A stretch of DNA of 64,000 nt, taken from Arthrobacter sp. AFG20 (lineage in GTDB: Bacteria > Actinomycetota > Actinomycetes > Actinomycetales > Micrococcaceae). Each line of letters starts with the position of its first letter. The stretch's first letter is position 1. Shown piece by piece: positions 51,056 through 60,387 of this stretch. A model generated the notes under the pieces. It worked only from the letters and a program-made list of their open reading frames with translations. It did no database searches and had not been told where the DNA came from. The stretch covers positions 62,001 to 126,000 of the forward strand of contig NZ_PJMC01000003.1 of the NCBI RefSeq assembly GCF_002892795.1. Reading direction: 5' to 3'. A program made the position numbers and the translations under genes.

Positions 51056-51977
51056 CGTGTCCCGGTTCCCCCAGAATCGTCCGGTAGATCCCGGTGTGGT
51101 CGAGGTCGCCGTCGCCGGCATCGACCATTAGCTCGAAGGCACCGCGGACGCTGGCGGAGAGCGGCAGCTCCAGCCCGGCGTCCTTGGCAATCTCGGCAAT
51201 GAAGTTCAGGTCCTTCAGCTGGTTTTTGGCAGAGCCGCCGCCTTCGAAGTCCTGATCGATCCAGCGCTGTCCCTTCTGCCTGAGCACCTCCGAATTCGCC
51301 AGCCCGCCGGCCAGAATGGACTGCACCTTCTCGGGGTCAAGCCCGGTGGCCGTCGCCACGGCCATGGCCTCGGCGAGGGCCGTGACCGTGGCGGAGACGA
51401 CGATCTGGTTGCAGGCCTTGACCGTGGATCCTGCGCCGGCTTCGCCAAACCAGACGACAGTGGAACTGTAGAGCCCGAAGAGAGGGAGGAGGCGCCGCAC
51501 GGTGTCACGCGGCCCTCCGGCCATGGTGCTCAGCCGGCCTTCCTCGGCTCCGATGGTTCCGCCGCTGAGCGGTGCGTCCACCACCGTCACCCCGTGCAGG
51601 TTCTTGCAGTCCTCGGCGAACCGGGCCACGGCAACCGGCGACACCGTTCCGTGAATCACCAGGACCGGTTCCTCGATGCCGGCCGCCTTCCACCCTGCCA
51701 GCAGTCCGTCCTCGCCGGGCAGCAGGCTGGCGACCTGCGGCAGGTCCGGCAGGACGGTGAGGACGACGCCGGCGGCAGCCTCCGCCGGTGTGCCGGCCAC
51801 GCGTCCCCCGCCGATGGCCCTGGCCTTTTCCGCGGTGCGGTTCCAGAGCGTGAGCGGGACGCCGGCGGCCAGAATATTGCGGGCGATCGGGGCGCCCATC
51901 GGGCCGGTGCCCAGCAGGGCGATGGACTTCAGCTCATTCTGTATGTCTGTCACTGCTGTTTCTGTCACTATGCTCAC
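51042..51977 (-). CDS. 3-Hydroxyisobutyrate/L-threonate-type dehydrogenase
   Basis: A 311-residue beta-hydroxyacid dehydrogenase. The NAD(P) motif IALLGTGPMGAPIARNI is at about 19-35, the substrate-binding DAPLSGGTIGAEEGRLSTMAGG lies across residues 135-156 (two pieces), and the catalytic lysine is in VKACNQ. The start lies 4 bp after the TRAP permease stop. Its place in a TRAP operon under LacI control suggests oxidation of a hydroxy-acid such as a tetronate; the kinase that follows in known threonate pathways is absent. Confidence 0.88.
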   Translation of the reverse strand: MSIVTETAVTDIQNELKSIALLGTGPMGAPIARNILAAGVPLTLWNRTAEKARAIGGGRVAGTPAEAAAGVVLTVLPDLPQVASLLPGEDGLLAGWKAAGIEEPVLVIHGTVSPVAVARFAEDCKNLHGVTVVDAPLSGGTIGAEEGRLSTMAGGPRDTVRRLLPLFGLYSSTVVWFGEAGAGSTVKACNQIVVSATVTALAEAMAVATATGLDPEKVQSILAGGLANSEVLRQKGQRWIDQDFEGGGSAKNQLKDLNFIAEIAKDAGLELPLSASVRGAFELMVDAGDGDLDHTGIYRTILGEPGHASRL

Positions 51978-51981
51978 GTTG

Positions 51982-53919
51982 TTAGAAGGGAATCAGGCCG
52001 GCCATGGCGGGCAGGAAGGTGCTGAACCATGGAACGGCGGCAAGCACCAGCAGCCCGATGAACACTGCGATGAGGTATGGCCAGAAATGCTTGAGGCTCT
52101 TTTCCACGGTCTCGAGGCCGGTTGCGCAGGCCACATAGAAGCCGACACCGGCCGGCGGCGCGAACGAACCGATGCCCATCGAGATGATCAGCACCATGGC
52201 GTACTGCACCGGGTTGACGCCGAATTCGGTGGCGATGGGCAGGAGCAGCGGTGCGAAAATCAGCACCGCTGGCAGGCCCTCAAGCAGCTGGCCCATGATG
52301 ATCAGCAGCACCACAGTGAACAGCATGAAGAGAATGGGTGAGTCGCCCAGGCCGGACATGAGGTCGTGGATCTGCTGGGACACACCGGCGAGGGCAAGCG
52401 TCTGGGCCAGCGGCGACGCGGCAGCGATGATGAACAGAACCATGCCCGCTGTCGTCGTCGTTTCCCGCAGCGTATCGCCCAGCAGCCGCTTGCTGCCGCG
52501 CCGGTAGGCGGCGGCAAGGACAAAGGCATAAGCGACGGCGACCGAGGACACCTCGGTGGGAGTGGCGAAGCCGCTCAGGATGCCCACCACCATGCCCACC
52601 GGCAGCAGCAGCGTGGGGATGGCGAAGAACGTGGCGGAACCGCGCGCACGCCAGGTGGCCTTGGGGCTGGAGACGCCCCCCTGCTTCTTTGCGCGGAGGA
52701 AAACGAGCGCCATGACCACGAGGGCCAGGAAAGCAGCCGGAACGAAGCCTGCGAGGAACAGCGTGGTGGTGGAGATCGTGGTGATGGAGCCCATGATGAG
52801 CAGGACGATGCTCGGCGGGATGGTTTCGCCCATGATGGCCGAGGCGGACAGCACCGCGACCACCTCGCCGCGCGGGTACTTTCGTTCCTCGAGCATGCCG
52901 CGCATGGTGGTTCCCACGGCCGCGACGTCCGCAACCTTGGAGCCGGAGATGCCGGAGAAGATGTACATGGTCACGACGACCACCTGGAGAAGACCGCCCC
53001 GCAGGTGCCCGATGAGTGCGTCCACCAGCTTGGCGAGCGGCAGGGTCAGGCCGGCGGAGTTCATGACGGTGCCGGCAAGGATGAAGAACGGGATGGCCAG
53101 CAGCACGAAGCCCTTGGCGCCCGAGGCCATGCCGATCGGGATCGCACTGACCTCGGAGATCCCGCCGAGGTAGAGGTAGATGCCGGAGGCCAGGGCCAGG
53201 ACGAACGCGATGGGCAGGCCCAGGAACAGCAGGGCGAACAGGGCAACCAGGACCACGCCGAGGAGGACGTTGGGCGAGGCGTAGTAGAACAGCGGCTGGG
53301 ACAGGACAACGGCGGCGGCCAGGACGGCGGTGATCCCCGCGCCGACCAGGACGGCGCGGCGTGGCTGCCGCGTGAGTTTCAGGACGGCAAACCAGGCAAT
53401 GAGCACCATGCCGATCGAGAAGGGCAGCGAAACCCAGAACACCGGCAGCTGGAGGATCGGCGTCTTTTCCTCGAGCTGCTGGACGAGGGTGGGGACGAAG
53501 AGCGCAAAGGCTCCGGCGCTCATGACGAAGACAAGGCAATCGACCAAGGCCGCCAGATAAGGCTTCCAGCTAGCCGGAAGCCGCATGATCAGGGCCTGGA
53601 CGGCCATGTGCGCACCCTTGGGATAGGCGATGGCACCGCCGATGAAGGCGATGGTCAGCAGCGCGATTTCAGAGACTTCCTGCGTCCACAGCACGGAATC
53701 CCCGGTGACAACCCGGACCATGATGTTCAGCAGGATAACCACGAGCTCGGCAAGGATGGCCGCGCCGACGGTCCATTCCAGGGCCTTGTCCAGCCAGATG
53801 GCTCCGCTCCAGCGCGGTGCGACGTGCCCGTGGTGAAGGATCTCTTCCGCGTCGGAGGGAAGGACCTCTTCGAGTTCCTTCGGGGCGAGTGTATGTTCCA
53901 TGTTTTTCCAGACTGTCAT
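51982..53919 (-). CDS. TRAP transporter permease, DctQ-DctM fusion
   Basis: A 645-residue membrane protein joining the small (DctQ-like, about 30-185) and large (DctM-like, 195-645) TRAP subunits. DctQ features are WTQEVSEIALLTIAFIGGAI and the four-helix layout; DctM features include the FFILAGTVMN and SGSKVADVAAVGTTM blocks and a C-terminal IPF. The whole has about 17 helices. TRAP transporters use a sodium or proton gradient and a binding protein to import organic acids. Start at 53919 or at 53901. Confidence 0.92.
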   Translation of the reverse strand: MTVWKNMEHTLAPKELEEVLPSDAEEILHHGHVAPRWSGAIWLDKALEWTVGAAILAELVVILLNIMVRVVTGDSVLWTQEVSEIALLTIAFIGGAIAYPKGAHMAVQALIMRLPASWKPYLAALVDCLVFVMSAGAFALFVPTLVQQLEEKTPILQLPVFWVSLPFSIGMVLIAWFAVLKLTRQPRRAVLVGAGITAVLAAAVVLSQPLFYYASPNVLLGVVLVALFALLFLGLPIAFVLALASGIYLYLGGISEVSAIPIGMASGAKGFVLLAIPFFILAGTVMNSAGLTLPLAKLVDALIGHLRGGLLQVVVVTMYIFSGISGSKVADVAAVGTTMRGMLEERKYPRGEVVAVLSASAIMGETIPPSIVLLIMGSITTISTTTLFLAGFVPAAFLALVVMALVFLRAKKQGGVSSPKATWRARGSATFFAIPTLLLPVGMVVGILSGFATPTEVSSVAVAYAFVLAAAYRRGSKRLLGDTLRETTTTAGMVLFIIAAASPLAQTLALAGVSQQIHDLMSGLGDSPILFMLFTVVLLIIMGQLLEGLPAVLIFAPLLLPIATEFGVNPVQYAMVLIISMGIGSFAPPAGVGFYVACATGLETVEKSLKHFWPYLIAVFIGLLVLAAVPWFSTFLPAMAGLIPF

Positions 53920-53983
53920 CGTTGAGAGCGGGATGCTTGGTGAGGGCCGGAGCGCCGGACTGCGCTCCGGCCCTCAAAGGGTT

Positions 53984-55006
53984 TTACTTGGCTGCGGCAA
54001 TTGCCTGGTCGAAGAATTCCTTGCCGATCAGCTTCGAGAACTCCGGGTAGAGACTCTTGGAAACTGCCTTGAACTGCTCGAGACCCGCGGCGCTGGGCTC
54101 GTTGGCCTTCATGCCCTTGGCGGTGAGCTCGGCCAGCTGCTTCTCTGACTGCTCGGCGTCGTACTCGGTCTTGAAGGTGGCGGTTTCAACCGAGGCGTCC
54201 GTCAGGATCTTCTTCTGGTCCTCGTTCAGCGAGTCCCACTTCTTGGAGGACAGGGCCAGGACCCAGGCGTCGTTGATGTGGTGGGTCAGCGAGACGTACT
54301 TCTGGACTTCCGAGAACTTGTTGGTCCACGGCACCTCGATCGGGTTTTCCTGACCGTCGATCGTTCCCGTCTGCAGGCCGGTGAAGACTTCGGAGAACGC
54401 CATGGTGGTGGGGCTCGCGCCCAGCTTGCCGAAGAAGTCGGTCCACAGCGGGTTGCCCGGCACTCGGATCTTCAGGCCCTTCAGGTCCGACGGCTGCTCG
54501 ATGGGGCGCTCGGAGTTGGTGATCTGGCGTCCGGTCCGGGTGAGGAAGGACAGCGCGACGGTGTTCTTCTCCTTGAGCTTTTCCTTCAGTACATCGCCGG
54601 GCTTGCCTGCCAGGAACGCTGCCTCTTCCTTCGTGTCATCGAAGAGGTAGGGGATGCTGATGGCATTCATCTCGGGCACCACGGACGCGTAAACCGACGT
54701 CGACAGGATCAGCGCGTCCAGCGAGCCGCCCTGAAGCCTCGTGACGGCGGCGTTCTGATCCCCGCTGAAGCTCGTTCCGTTCGGTACCACTGTGACAACC
54801 ACGGAGCCGTTGGAGGTCTTCTTCACCTGGTCGGCGAAGTGCTGGGCGGAGACACCCACCGAGGAGGTCAGCGGGTCCGGGATGGACAGCTGGACCTTGG
54901 CCACCGGCGCGCCGCTGCCGGGGGCTCCGGAGGCGCAGCCGGCGAGGACGGAGGCGGCGAGGGTGCATGCCAGCACTCCAGTGAGGGCGCGGGTCTTGGT
55001 GTTCAT
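53984..55006 (-). CDS. TRAP transporter solute-binding lipoprotein, DctP family
   Basis: A 340-residue binding protein with a lipobox LAGC (Cys24), so lipid-anchored. The DctP core shows QVKKTSNGSVVVTVVPNGTS, then a central Arg-containing LKGLKIRVPG with the carboxylate-binding arginine, and GQENPIEVPWTNKFSEVQKY. It delivers an acid substrate to the fused permease downstream. A long leader between this gene and the oxidoreductase gene is only 92 bp. Confidence 0.92.
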   Translation of the reverse strand: MNTKTRALTGVLACTLAASVLAGCASGAPGSGAPVAKVQLSIPDPLTSSVGVSAQHFADQVKKTSNGSVVVTVVPNGTSFSGDQNAAVTRLQGGSLDALILSTSVYASVVPEMNAISIPYLFDDTKEEAAFLAGKPGDVLKEKLKEKNTVALSFLTRTGRQITNSERPIEQPSDLKGLKIRVPGNPLWTDFFGKLGASPTTMAFSEVFTGLQTGTIDGQENPIEVPWTNKFSEVQKYVSLTHHINDAWVLALSSKKWDSLNEDQKKILTDASVETATFKTEYDAEQSEKQLAELTAKGMKANEPSAAGLEQFKAVSKSLYPEFSKLIGKEFFDQAIAAAK

Positions 55007-55098
55007 GTGATGCCTTTCTTCATTGGAAGGAGTCTTTTCCGGCAGGCGCGGGATGACATTGTCTTCCCGCGCCTCGCCCGGAGGGGTAATGCGGATGA

Positions 55099-56451
55099 CT
55101 AGGCGCTGACGGCGGCTTCGGCGACCAGCGCCTCAGTTTCGCGGCGCAGCTCGAGGGCCTGCGAGAGCGATTCGTCCATGATGACGTCTTCCCAGCGGAC
55201 GGTGGCACCCTTGGCGACGTCGGCGCGCAGCTCGACGTGGTGCGCCAGGGCTACCGGCAGGGCACCGATTTCGACGGAGTGCTTGGCCGAGACGAGCTTG
55301 CCCCAGACCGTGAAGCCGCCTTCGCCGTCGAGGAACTCGCCGGCCTTCAGGTCCTTCTTGGCGGTGGCAACGACGTCACCGAAGAAGCCGACGGGCGATC
55401 CGGTTGCAATGCCGCGGAGGGCTGCGTTGGCGATGGACATGTTCAGTTCGAGACCCACGTAGTGGTAGGGGCGGTACAGGGCTGCGTACTGGCCGGTGGG
55501 GTCCGGGTGCCACGGGTATTCGTTGAAGCAGCCGGAGACGTAGCCGTTCGTTGCCTTGACGACGACGAAGACGCCTTCCTGGGTGTTGTGGCTGATCCAG
55601 CTGCCGTCGCGGTTGACGCTCGACATGACGTCCACGCTTCCCTCGTGCGCCAGGGCACCCCCGACGTCGGCCGGGCGGCAGATCGTGGCGATCTCCTCCA
55701 CGTCGCCCGGCGTGAAGCTCAGGCCGTTGTCAGAAGGGGTGAGGCCGGCGCCGTTGGCGACGGCGGCCATCTCGATGGAGGCCTTGGTGCCGTCACGGAA
55801 GGAGGTGTGCATGTACGGGTTGAGCTGGCCGGAGTCGGTGAGTTCCTTGGAGAACTCCCAGTTTTCCCAGACGTTGTCCGGGTTCATCTCGTGGTAGTGC
55901 TCAAGGTACTTGGCGCCCTTGCCGGCGCAGACCACGTCAAAGCCGCTGGTCCGGGCCCAGTCCACCAGTTCCATGATGAGTGCCGGCTGGTCGCCGTACG
56001 CCATGGAATACACGACGCCGGCCTCTTCCGCGCGCTTGGCGAGGGCCGGTCCGGCCAGGGCATCGGCCTCGACCGTGACCATGATGATGTGCTTCTTGGT
56101 TTCGATCGCCCGCAGCGCGTGCTTCACGCCGACGATGGGATTGCCGGTGGCTTCAACGATGACGTCGATGTCGACGTCGAACAGTTCGTCAGCGTTTGCC
56201 ACGATGGTGGTGGAGCGGTTCTCCAGAGCAGTGGCGATGTCCGGGGCGATCTGGTTCTGGGGCCATCCGACGAGCTCGAAGGCACCCTCAGCCCGCTTCA
56301 CATTGATGTCAGCGATGGCAACAACATGGATGCCCGGGATGTTGTTCGCCTGGGCGAGGTACATGGTGCCGTACCGGCCGGCGCCGATGAGGCCCACGCG
56401 GATCGGGCGGCCCTGCTGCTCGCGGTCGCTGAGAAGTTTGTGGAGGTTCAT
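55099..56451 (-). CDS. NAD(P)-dependent oxidoreductase, homoserine-dehydrogenase-like with SAF domain
   Basis: A 450-residue enzyme. The N-terminal Rossmann domain starts VGLIGAGRYGTMYLAQ (about 19-34), the catalytic middle resembles homoserine dehydrogenase-like proteins, and the last 100 residues (from about 345) form a SAF-type domain (GEFLDGEGGFTVWGKLV). Such SAF oxidoreductases occur in operons for sugar acids and TRAP transporters, not in threonine synthesis. It is the first gene of the operon, divergent from the LacI gene. Reaction unknown. Confidence 0.82.
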   Translation of the reverse strand: MNLHKLLSDREQQGRPIRVGLIGAGRYGTMYLAQANNIPGIHVVAIADINVKRAEGAFELVGWPQNQIAPDIATALENRSTTIVANADELFDVDIDVIVEATGNPIVGVKHALRAIETKKHIIMVTVEADALAGPALAKRAEEAGVVYSMAYGDQPALIMELVDWARTSGFDVVCAGKGAKYLEHYHEMNPDNVWENWEFSKELTDSGQLNPYMHTSFRDGTKASIEMAAVANGAGLTPSDNGLSFTPGDVEEIATICRPADVGGALAHEGSVDVMSSVNRDGSWISHNTQEGVFVVVKATNGYVSGCFNEYPWHPDPTGQYAALYRPYHYVGLELNMSIANAALRGIATGSPVGFFGDVVATAKKDLKAGEFLDGEGGFTVWGKLVSAKHSVEIGALPVALAHHVELRADVAKGATVRWEDVIMDESLSQALELRRETEALVAEAAVSA

Positions 56452-56547
56452 GGGGATCTCTCTGATTGTTGTCTAAGCCGAAGGGGCCAGCCGTCCACCG
56501 TGGGGTGGAGCACCTCTTCGTCGCAGTTGCTGTGACTTGGGCTACCG

Positions 56548-56565
56548 AGTGGAACCGGTTCCACT
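56548..56565. promoter_or_regulatory. Perfect LacI-type operator
   Basis: AGTGGAACCGGTTCCACT is an 18-bp perfect palindrome with a central CG, the classic LacI/GalR operator form. It lies between the divergent oxidoreductase operon and the LacI gene, 97 bp from the first and 69 bp from the second, so it likely controls both. Confidence 0.85.
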
Positions 56566-56633
56566 TTTGTACCAGTCAGTGTTAAGCTGTGTCAACAGAT
56601 GTCGGTGAAACCCACTGGCCGCAAGGAGGAGCA

Positions 56634-57683
56634 TTGAAGAAGGCGCCCACTATCCGCGATGTGGCGGCAGCGGCGGGAGTCTCGGTGTCCGTGGTGTCGC
56701 GGGTATTGAACCCCGACTCCGGCCCGGTCGCGCCCGCCAAGCGCGAACAGGTACTGAATGTCATCGATGAACTTGGGTACCGCCCCCGCGCCGCGGCGCG
56801 CGAACTCAGCGCGGGCCATGCCCTCACCGTTGGCCTGGTTGTCACGGACCTCGCCAACCCGTTCTTCGCCCAACTGGCTGACCGCGTGGTGTGGGAGGCC
56901 CGCAGCCATGGCGTGCAGGTAGTGGTCATGACCACTCAGGAGGACCCGCACCTTGAGGCCGAATCCCTGGACACGCTCCTTGACCGTTCAGTGGGCGGCG
57001 TCATCGCAACGCCGACGGGCGGAAACGTCGAGAAATGGGAGCGCCTGCGGGATCTCGGTGTGAACGTGGTCTTCGTGGACCGCGCCATACCGGATCTCAG
57101 CGACGTCGACGTTGTCAGCATCGAAAATTCCGACTCGGCCCGGCGAGCAACCGATCACCTCATCGCCCTGGGCCACGAGCGGATCGGTCTTATTACCGGC
57201 CCTGCAAGCACCTCCACCGGACGTTCGCGGATCGGCGGCTACCGGGCCGCCCTCGAAAGCGCTTCGCTGAGCCTCGATCCCATGCTGGTCAGGGACGTTC
57301 CCTTCCGCGGAGACGGCGGGGGGGACGCCGTCGGGTCCCTCCTTGCGTCCCCGGACGCCCCCACTGGACTGATCGTCGCCAACACCGCCCAGGTGCAAAG
57401 CTCAGTCCGGCGCCTCGTCCAGATGGGTGTGCGGATACCGGGCGACCTGTCGGTTATCGTCTTTGACGACAATCCGTGGACCGAGCTGACCAGTCCCCCG
57501 CTCAGCGCGATCCGGCAACCGATCGGCATGCTCGCGCTGCATTCGCTTGAACTCGTCCTCGGACGAATGCAGGGCCGGCTCCCCGCGGGCGCCAGGACCA
57601 TCGAAGTGATGGCGGATTTCGTGCCGCGAAGCAGTTGCGCGGCACCGGCCCGCCTCGCCACCAGCAAGTCCGCAACCAGATAA
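56634..57683 (+). CDS. LacI-family regulator of the TRAP operon
   Basis: A 349-residue regulator. The HTH (PTIRDVAAAAGVSVSVVSRV) is followed by the hinge helix (PRAAARELSAG) and a periplasmic-binding-like domain. I chose TTG at 56634 because AAGGAGG stands five bases upstream and the HTH begins at residue 5; the GTG at 56589 has no site. It is divergent from the TRAP operon and faces its own operator. Confidence 0.92.
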   Translation: MKKAPTIRDVAAAAGVSVSVVSRVLNPDSGPVAPAKREQVLNVIDELGYRPRAAARELSAGHALTVGLVVTDLANPFFAQLADRVVWEARSHGVQVVVMTTQEDPHLEAESLDTLLDRSVGGVIATPTGGNVEKWERLRDLGVNVVFVDRAIPDLSDVDVVSIENSDSARRATDHLIALGHERIGLITGPASTSTGRSRIGGYRAALESASLSLDPMLVRDVPFRGDGGGDAVGSLLASPDAPTGLIVANTAQVQSSVRRLVQMGVRIPGDLSVIVFDDNPWTELTSPPLSAIRQPIGMLALHSLELVLGRMQGRLPAGARTIEVMADFVPRSSCAAPARLATSKSATR

Positions 57684-57698
57684 GGAAAAGGAAAACCC

Positions 57699-58010
57699 AT
57701 GACCGTAGTTGTCACCGCCATGTTCACGCCCAAGGAAGGTGCCTTCGACGACGTCGTGGCCGCCCTCTCCCCCGCCATCGCGGAGGTCCACGAGGAGCCG
57801 GGCTGTGAACTGTACGCCATCCACGAAGCCCCGAACGGCCAGATCGTCATGATCGAAAAGTGGGAGAGCGCCGAGCTCCTCGATGCCCACGGCGCCGGCG
57901 ACCCCGTCAAGCGCCTGAACGCCTCCCTTGAGGGACTCCTGGCGGAACCGGTGGAGGTGACGCGGCTGGCCGCAATCCCCGCCGGCACCGCCGCGCAAGG
58001 TGCGCTCTGA
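57699..58010 (+). CDS. Antibiotic-biosynthesis-monooxygenase-family protein (YgiN-like)
   Basis: A 103-residue protein with a ferredoxin-like ABM fold. The pattern is a beta strand VVVTAMFTPKEGAF, then EPGCELYAIHEAP and VMIEKWESAELLDAH, with the conserved His near residue 69. Members act on quinols or catalyse cofactor-free oxygenations and work as dimers. It follows the LacI gene by 15 bp with AAGGAAAAGG upstream, so it is probably in the same transcript. Substrate unknown. Confidence 0.85.
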   Translation: MTVVVTAMFTPKEGAFDDVVAALSPAIAEVHEEPGCELYAIHEAPNGQIVMIEKWESAELLDAHGAGDPVKRLNASLEGLLAEPVEVTRLAAIPAGTAAQGAL

Positions 58011-58036
58011 GTTAAGGCCTCAGGCCTGAAAAGACA

Positions 58037-58077
58037 ACGGCGGCCCCTTGCCTGCGCAGATCAGGCGGGGGCCGCCG
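58037..58077. terminator. Bidirectional hairpin between ABM gene and second LacI gene
   Basis: ACGGCGGCCCC (58037-58047) pairs with GGGGCCGCCGT (58067-58077) in an 11-bp stem with a 19-base loop. The right arm lies in the last codons of the converging LacI gene. Confidence 0.65.
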
Positions 58078-59083
58078 TCGAGCCCCTGACCACCAGTTCC
58101 GGGTCCACGAGCTTCGTCCGGACCGGCAGTTCCGGATCCTTCATGCGGTCCAGCAGGGCCTTCGCCGCTCCGGCACCCACCTCGCCGTTGCGGCCGTCAA
58201 TGGTGGTCAGGCGCAGCAGGTTCGCCGACGCGAGCGGCGAATTGTCGTAGCCGATCAGGGAAAGATCCTCCGGGATGCGCCGCCCCCGGTCCCGCGCCGC
58301 GGCCGCCACCCCCATCGCCATCACGTCGTTGGCCGCAAAAATCGCCGTGATCGCAGGGTTCTGGTCCAGGAGCCTCAGCGCACCGTCGTAGCCGTCCGGC
58401 TCCATCGTCTGCCCGTGGCCCTGCACGGTGTGCGGCTGCAGCCCGTGTTCGCGCATCGCGGCCTCAAACCCCTGCGCCCGGAGACGGGCGGCACCGCCCC
58501 CGCCGGTCACATGCCCGATTTCCCGGTGCCCGAGCCCGATCAGGTGCCCGGTGGCCAGGCGGCCGCCGGCCTCGTCGTCGTTGGCCACGATATCCGCCCC
58601 GGGGACCACGACGTCCCGGTTGCCCGCCACCACCGCAGGAACGTCGACGGCGGCGAACATCTCCTCCGTAGGCTCGGTCGCGATCACTATGCCGTCCACC
58701 CGCAAAGACATGAGGCCGTCCACCGGCGTCCGGTCCAGGTGGGCATTGAACGACGGGTCGGCGACGGCTACACGGAAGCCGAGGGGAGCGAGTTCGTCGT
58801 GCAGCCCGCCAAGCAGGCCGACGAACCAGAGGTTCCGGTAGTCGTCCAGGACGACGCCGATGGTCCGGGACCGGTTACCGGCCAGGGTCGCTGCCGCCCG
58901 GCTCGGGCGGTAGTTCAGCCTTTCGATGGCCTCCTCGACGGCGGCGCGGCGGGCAGCGGAGACGCCGGGCGCACCGCGCAGGACCAGCGAGACCAGGGAT
59001 TTCGATACCCCGGCCGCGGAGGCGACGTCGTAAATGTTCGGGCGTTTTCCGGTCTCCTGGGTCACCCTGCAATTGTCACCCAT
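58061..59083 (-). CDS. LacI-family regulator of the inositol-like sugar genes
   Basis: A 340-residue regulator. The HTH is PNIYDVASAAGVSKSLVSLV, followed by the hinge helix (RPSRAAATLAG) and effector domain. It is divergent from the oxidoreductase-isomerase operon; a palindrome in the promoter of that operon and of the binding-protein gene at 63.2 kb indicates that it controls both. GTG at 59065 is an alternative start. Confidence 0.9.
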   Translation of the reverse strand: MGDNCRVTQETGKRPNIYDVASAAGVSKSLVSLVLRGAPGVSAARRAAVEEAIERLNYRPSRAAATLAGNRSRTIGVVLDDYRNLWFVGLLGGLHDELAPLGFRVAVADPSFNAHLDRTPVDGLMSLRVDGIVIATEPTEEMFAAVDVPAVVAGNRDVVVPGADIVANDDEAGGRLATGHLIGLGHREIGHVTGGGGAARLRAQGFEAAMREHGLQPHTVQGHGQTMEPDGYDGALRLLDQNPAITAIFAANDVMAMGVAAAARDRGRRIPEDLSLIGYDNSPLASANLLRLTTIDGRNGEVGAGAAKALLDRMKDPELPVRTKLVDPELVVRGSTAAPA

Positions 59084-59103
59084 GCGCTGACCTTTTAGGG
59101 ATA

Positions 59104-59150
59104 TTGACAGGACAAAGTTCCGCCCCTATCGTGTTTATGGAGCGCTCCAT
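59104..59150 (+). promoter_or_regulatory. Promoter with LacI-type operator 1
   Basis: TTGACA at 59104-59109, 17 bp, TATCGT at 59127-59132, then the palindrome ATGGAGCGCTCCAT at 59137-59150 over the predicted transcription start. The same elements, including AGGACAAAGT after -35, recur at 63291-63339. Confidence 0.85.
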
Positions 59151-59208
59151 TTGCGTCCCACGTCACAGCGGCCGAATCCCGCAAAGCCCGTTTCAAAGGA
59201 GAAAACCA

Positions 59209-60387
59209 ATGCCCAAAGATCTCGGCGTAGCCGTCATCGGGGCGGGCATGGCCGGCAAGGCCCACGCCGCCGCCTTCCGCACCGCCTCCGCCCTGTACAA
59301 CCCCGTCCTGCCGCCAATCCGGCTGGTTTCCATCGGCGACGTCAACCCGGAGTTCGGCTCCCTCGCCGCACGGCGCTTCGGCTACGAGCGCAACGACACC
59401 TCATGGCAGGCCATCGCCGAGGCCGATGACATCGACGTCGTCAGCGTTGTCATCGCCAACTCGCTGCATAGGGAAGTGGTGGAGGGCCTCCTTGCCGCCG
59501 GCAAGCATGTGCTGTGCGAGAAGCCGCTGAGCGACACCCTGGAAGACGCGCGGGCCATGGCCGACGCCGCCCGCAACGCCTCCTCAATCGCCCGCATCGG
59601 ATTCACCTTCCGCCGCACCCCGGGCATCGCCTATATCCGCGACCTCATCCGGAACGGGACCCTGGGCAAGGTACTGCACTTCAGCGGCCGCTACTGGACG
59701 GACTACGGCTTCAGCCCGGATGCTCCCATGAGCTGGCGCTACAAGGGCGGCCCCGGCTCCGGTGCGCTGGCCGACGTCGGAAGCCACCTGGCGTACGTTT
59801 CAGAGTTCCTCTGCGGCGACGTCAAGTCCATCAGCGGCGGCCGCCTCAGCACGGCCATCGACAAGCGGCCCCTGCCGCTGGGCGCCGTCATGGGACACGA
59901 CCACGCCGCCGTCAGCGACACCTATGAGGCCGTGGAGAACGACGACTACGCAGCCTTCTCAGCCGAGTTCGAAAACGGCGCCGGCAGCTTCGAAGTCTCC
60001 CGCGTCGCGGCCGGCCACGCAAACAGCCTCAACTTCGAGGTCTTCTGCGAGAACGGCTCCGCGAAGTTCGACCAGCGCCGCCCGGGCGAGGTCCAACTGT
60101 TCCTCAACGACGGCTCCGGCCACGAGAGCGGCTACCGCCAGGTCATCCTCGGCCCGGGCCACCCCTACATCGCCGGCGGCCTTGCCATGGACGCCCCCGA
60201 GGTCGGTTTCGGCCAGAACGACGCTTTCGCCTATCAGTCGCGTGCGTTCCTCGAAGAGGTCGCCGGCCTCAGCGAAGCGGAATCCCTGCCGCGCTGCGCC
60301 ACCTTCGATGAAGGCGTCCGCAACATGGAACTGCTCGCCGCCGTCACCGAATCCGCCCTGAACAACGGAAAGAACATCACGCTATGA
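59209..60387 (+). CDS. Gfo/Idh/MocA-family oxidoreductase
   Basis: A 392-residue sugar/polyol dehydrogenase. The NAD(P) motif VAVIGAGMAGKAHAAAF is at about 6-22, the EKPLSDTLEDARAM block carries the family Lys (CEKP), and GGPGSGALADVGSHLAYV holds the catalytic His. AAAGGAG precedes the ATG at 59209. With a TIM-barrel isomerase downstream and a LacI operator, it probably oxidises inositol or a related sugar. Confidence 0.9.
   Translation: MPKDLGVAVIGAGMAGKAHAAAFRTASALYNPVLPPIRLVSIGDVNPEFGSLAARRFGYERNDTSWQAIAEADDIDVVSVVIANSLHREVVEGLLAAGKHVLCEKPLSDTLEDARAMADAARNASSIARIGFTFRRTPGIAYIRDLIRNGTLGKVLHFSGRYWTDYGFSPDAPMSWRYKGGPGSGALADVGSHLAYVSEFLCGDVKSISGGRLSTAIDKRPLPLGAVMGHDHAAVSDTYEAVENDDYAAFSAEFENGAGSFEVSRVAAGHANSLNFEVFCENGSAKFDQRRPGEVQLFLNDGSGHESGYRQVILGPGHPYIAGGLAMDAPEVGFGQNDAFAYQSRAFLEEVAGLSEAESLPRCATFDEGVRNMELLAAVTESALNNGKNITL

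Noticed and set aside
51982..53925. 519-codon plus-strand frame at 52366-53925 and others opposite the TRAP permease
   Set aside because: Gly/Asp/His/Gln-rich composition is that of the complement of a membrane protein gene.
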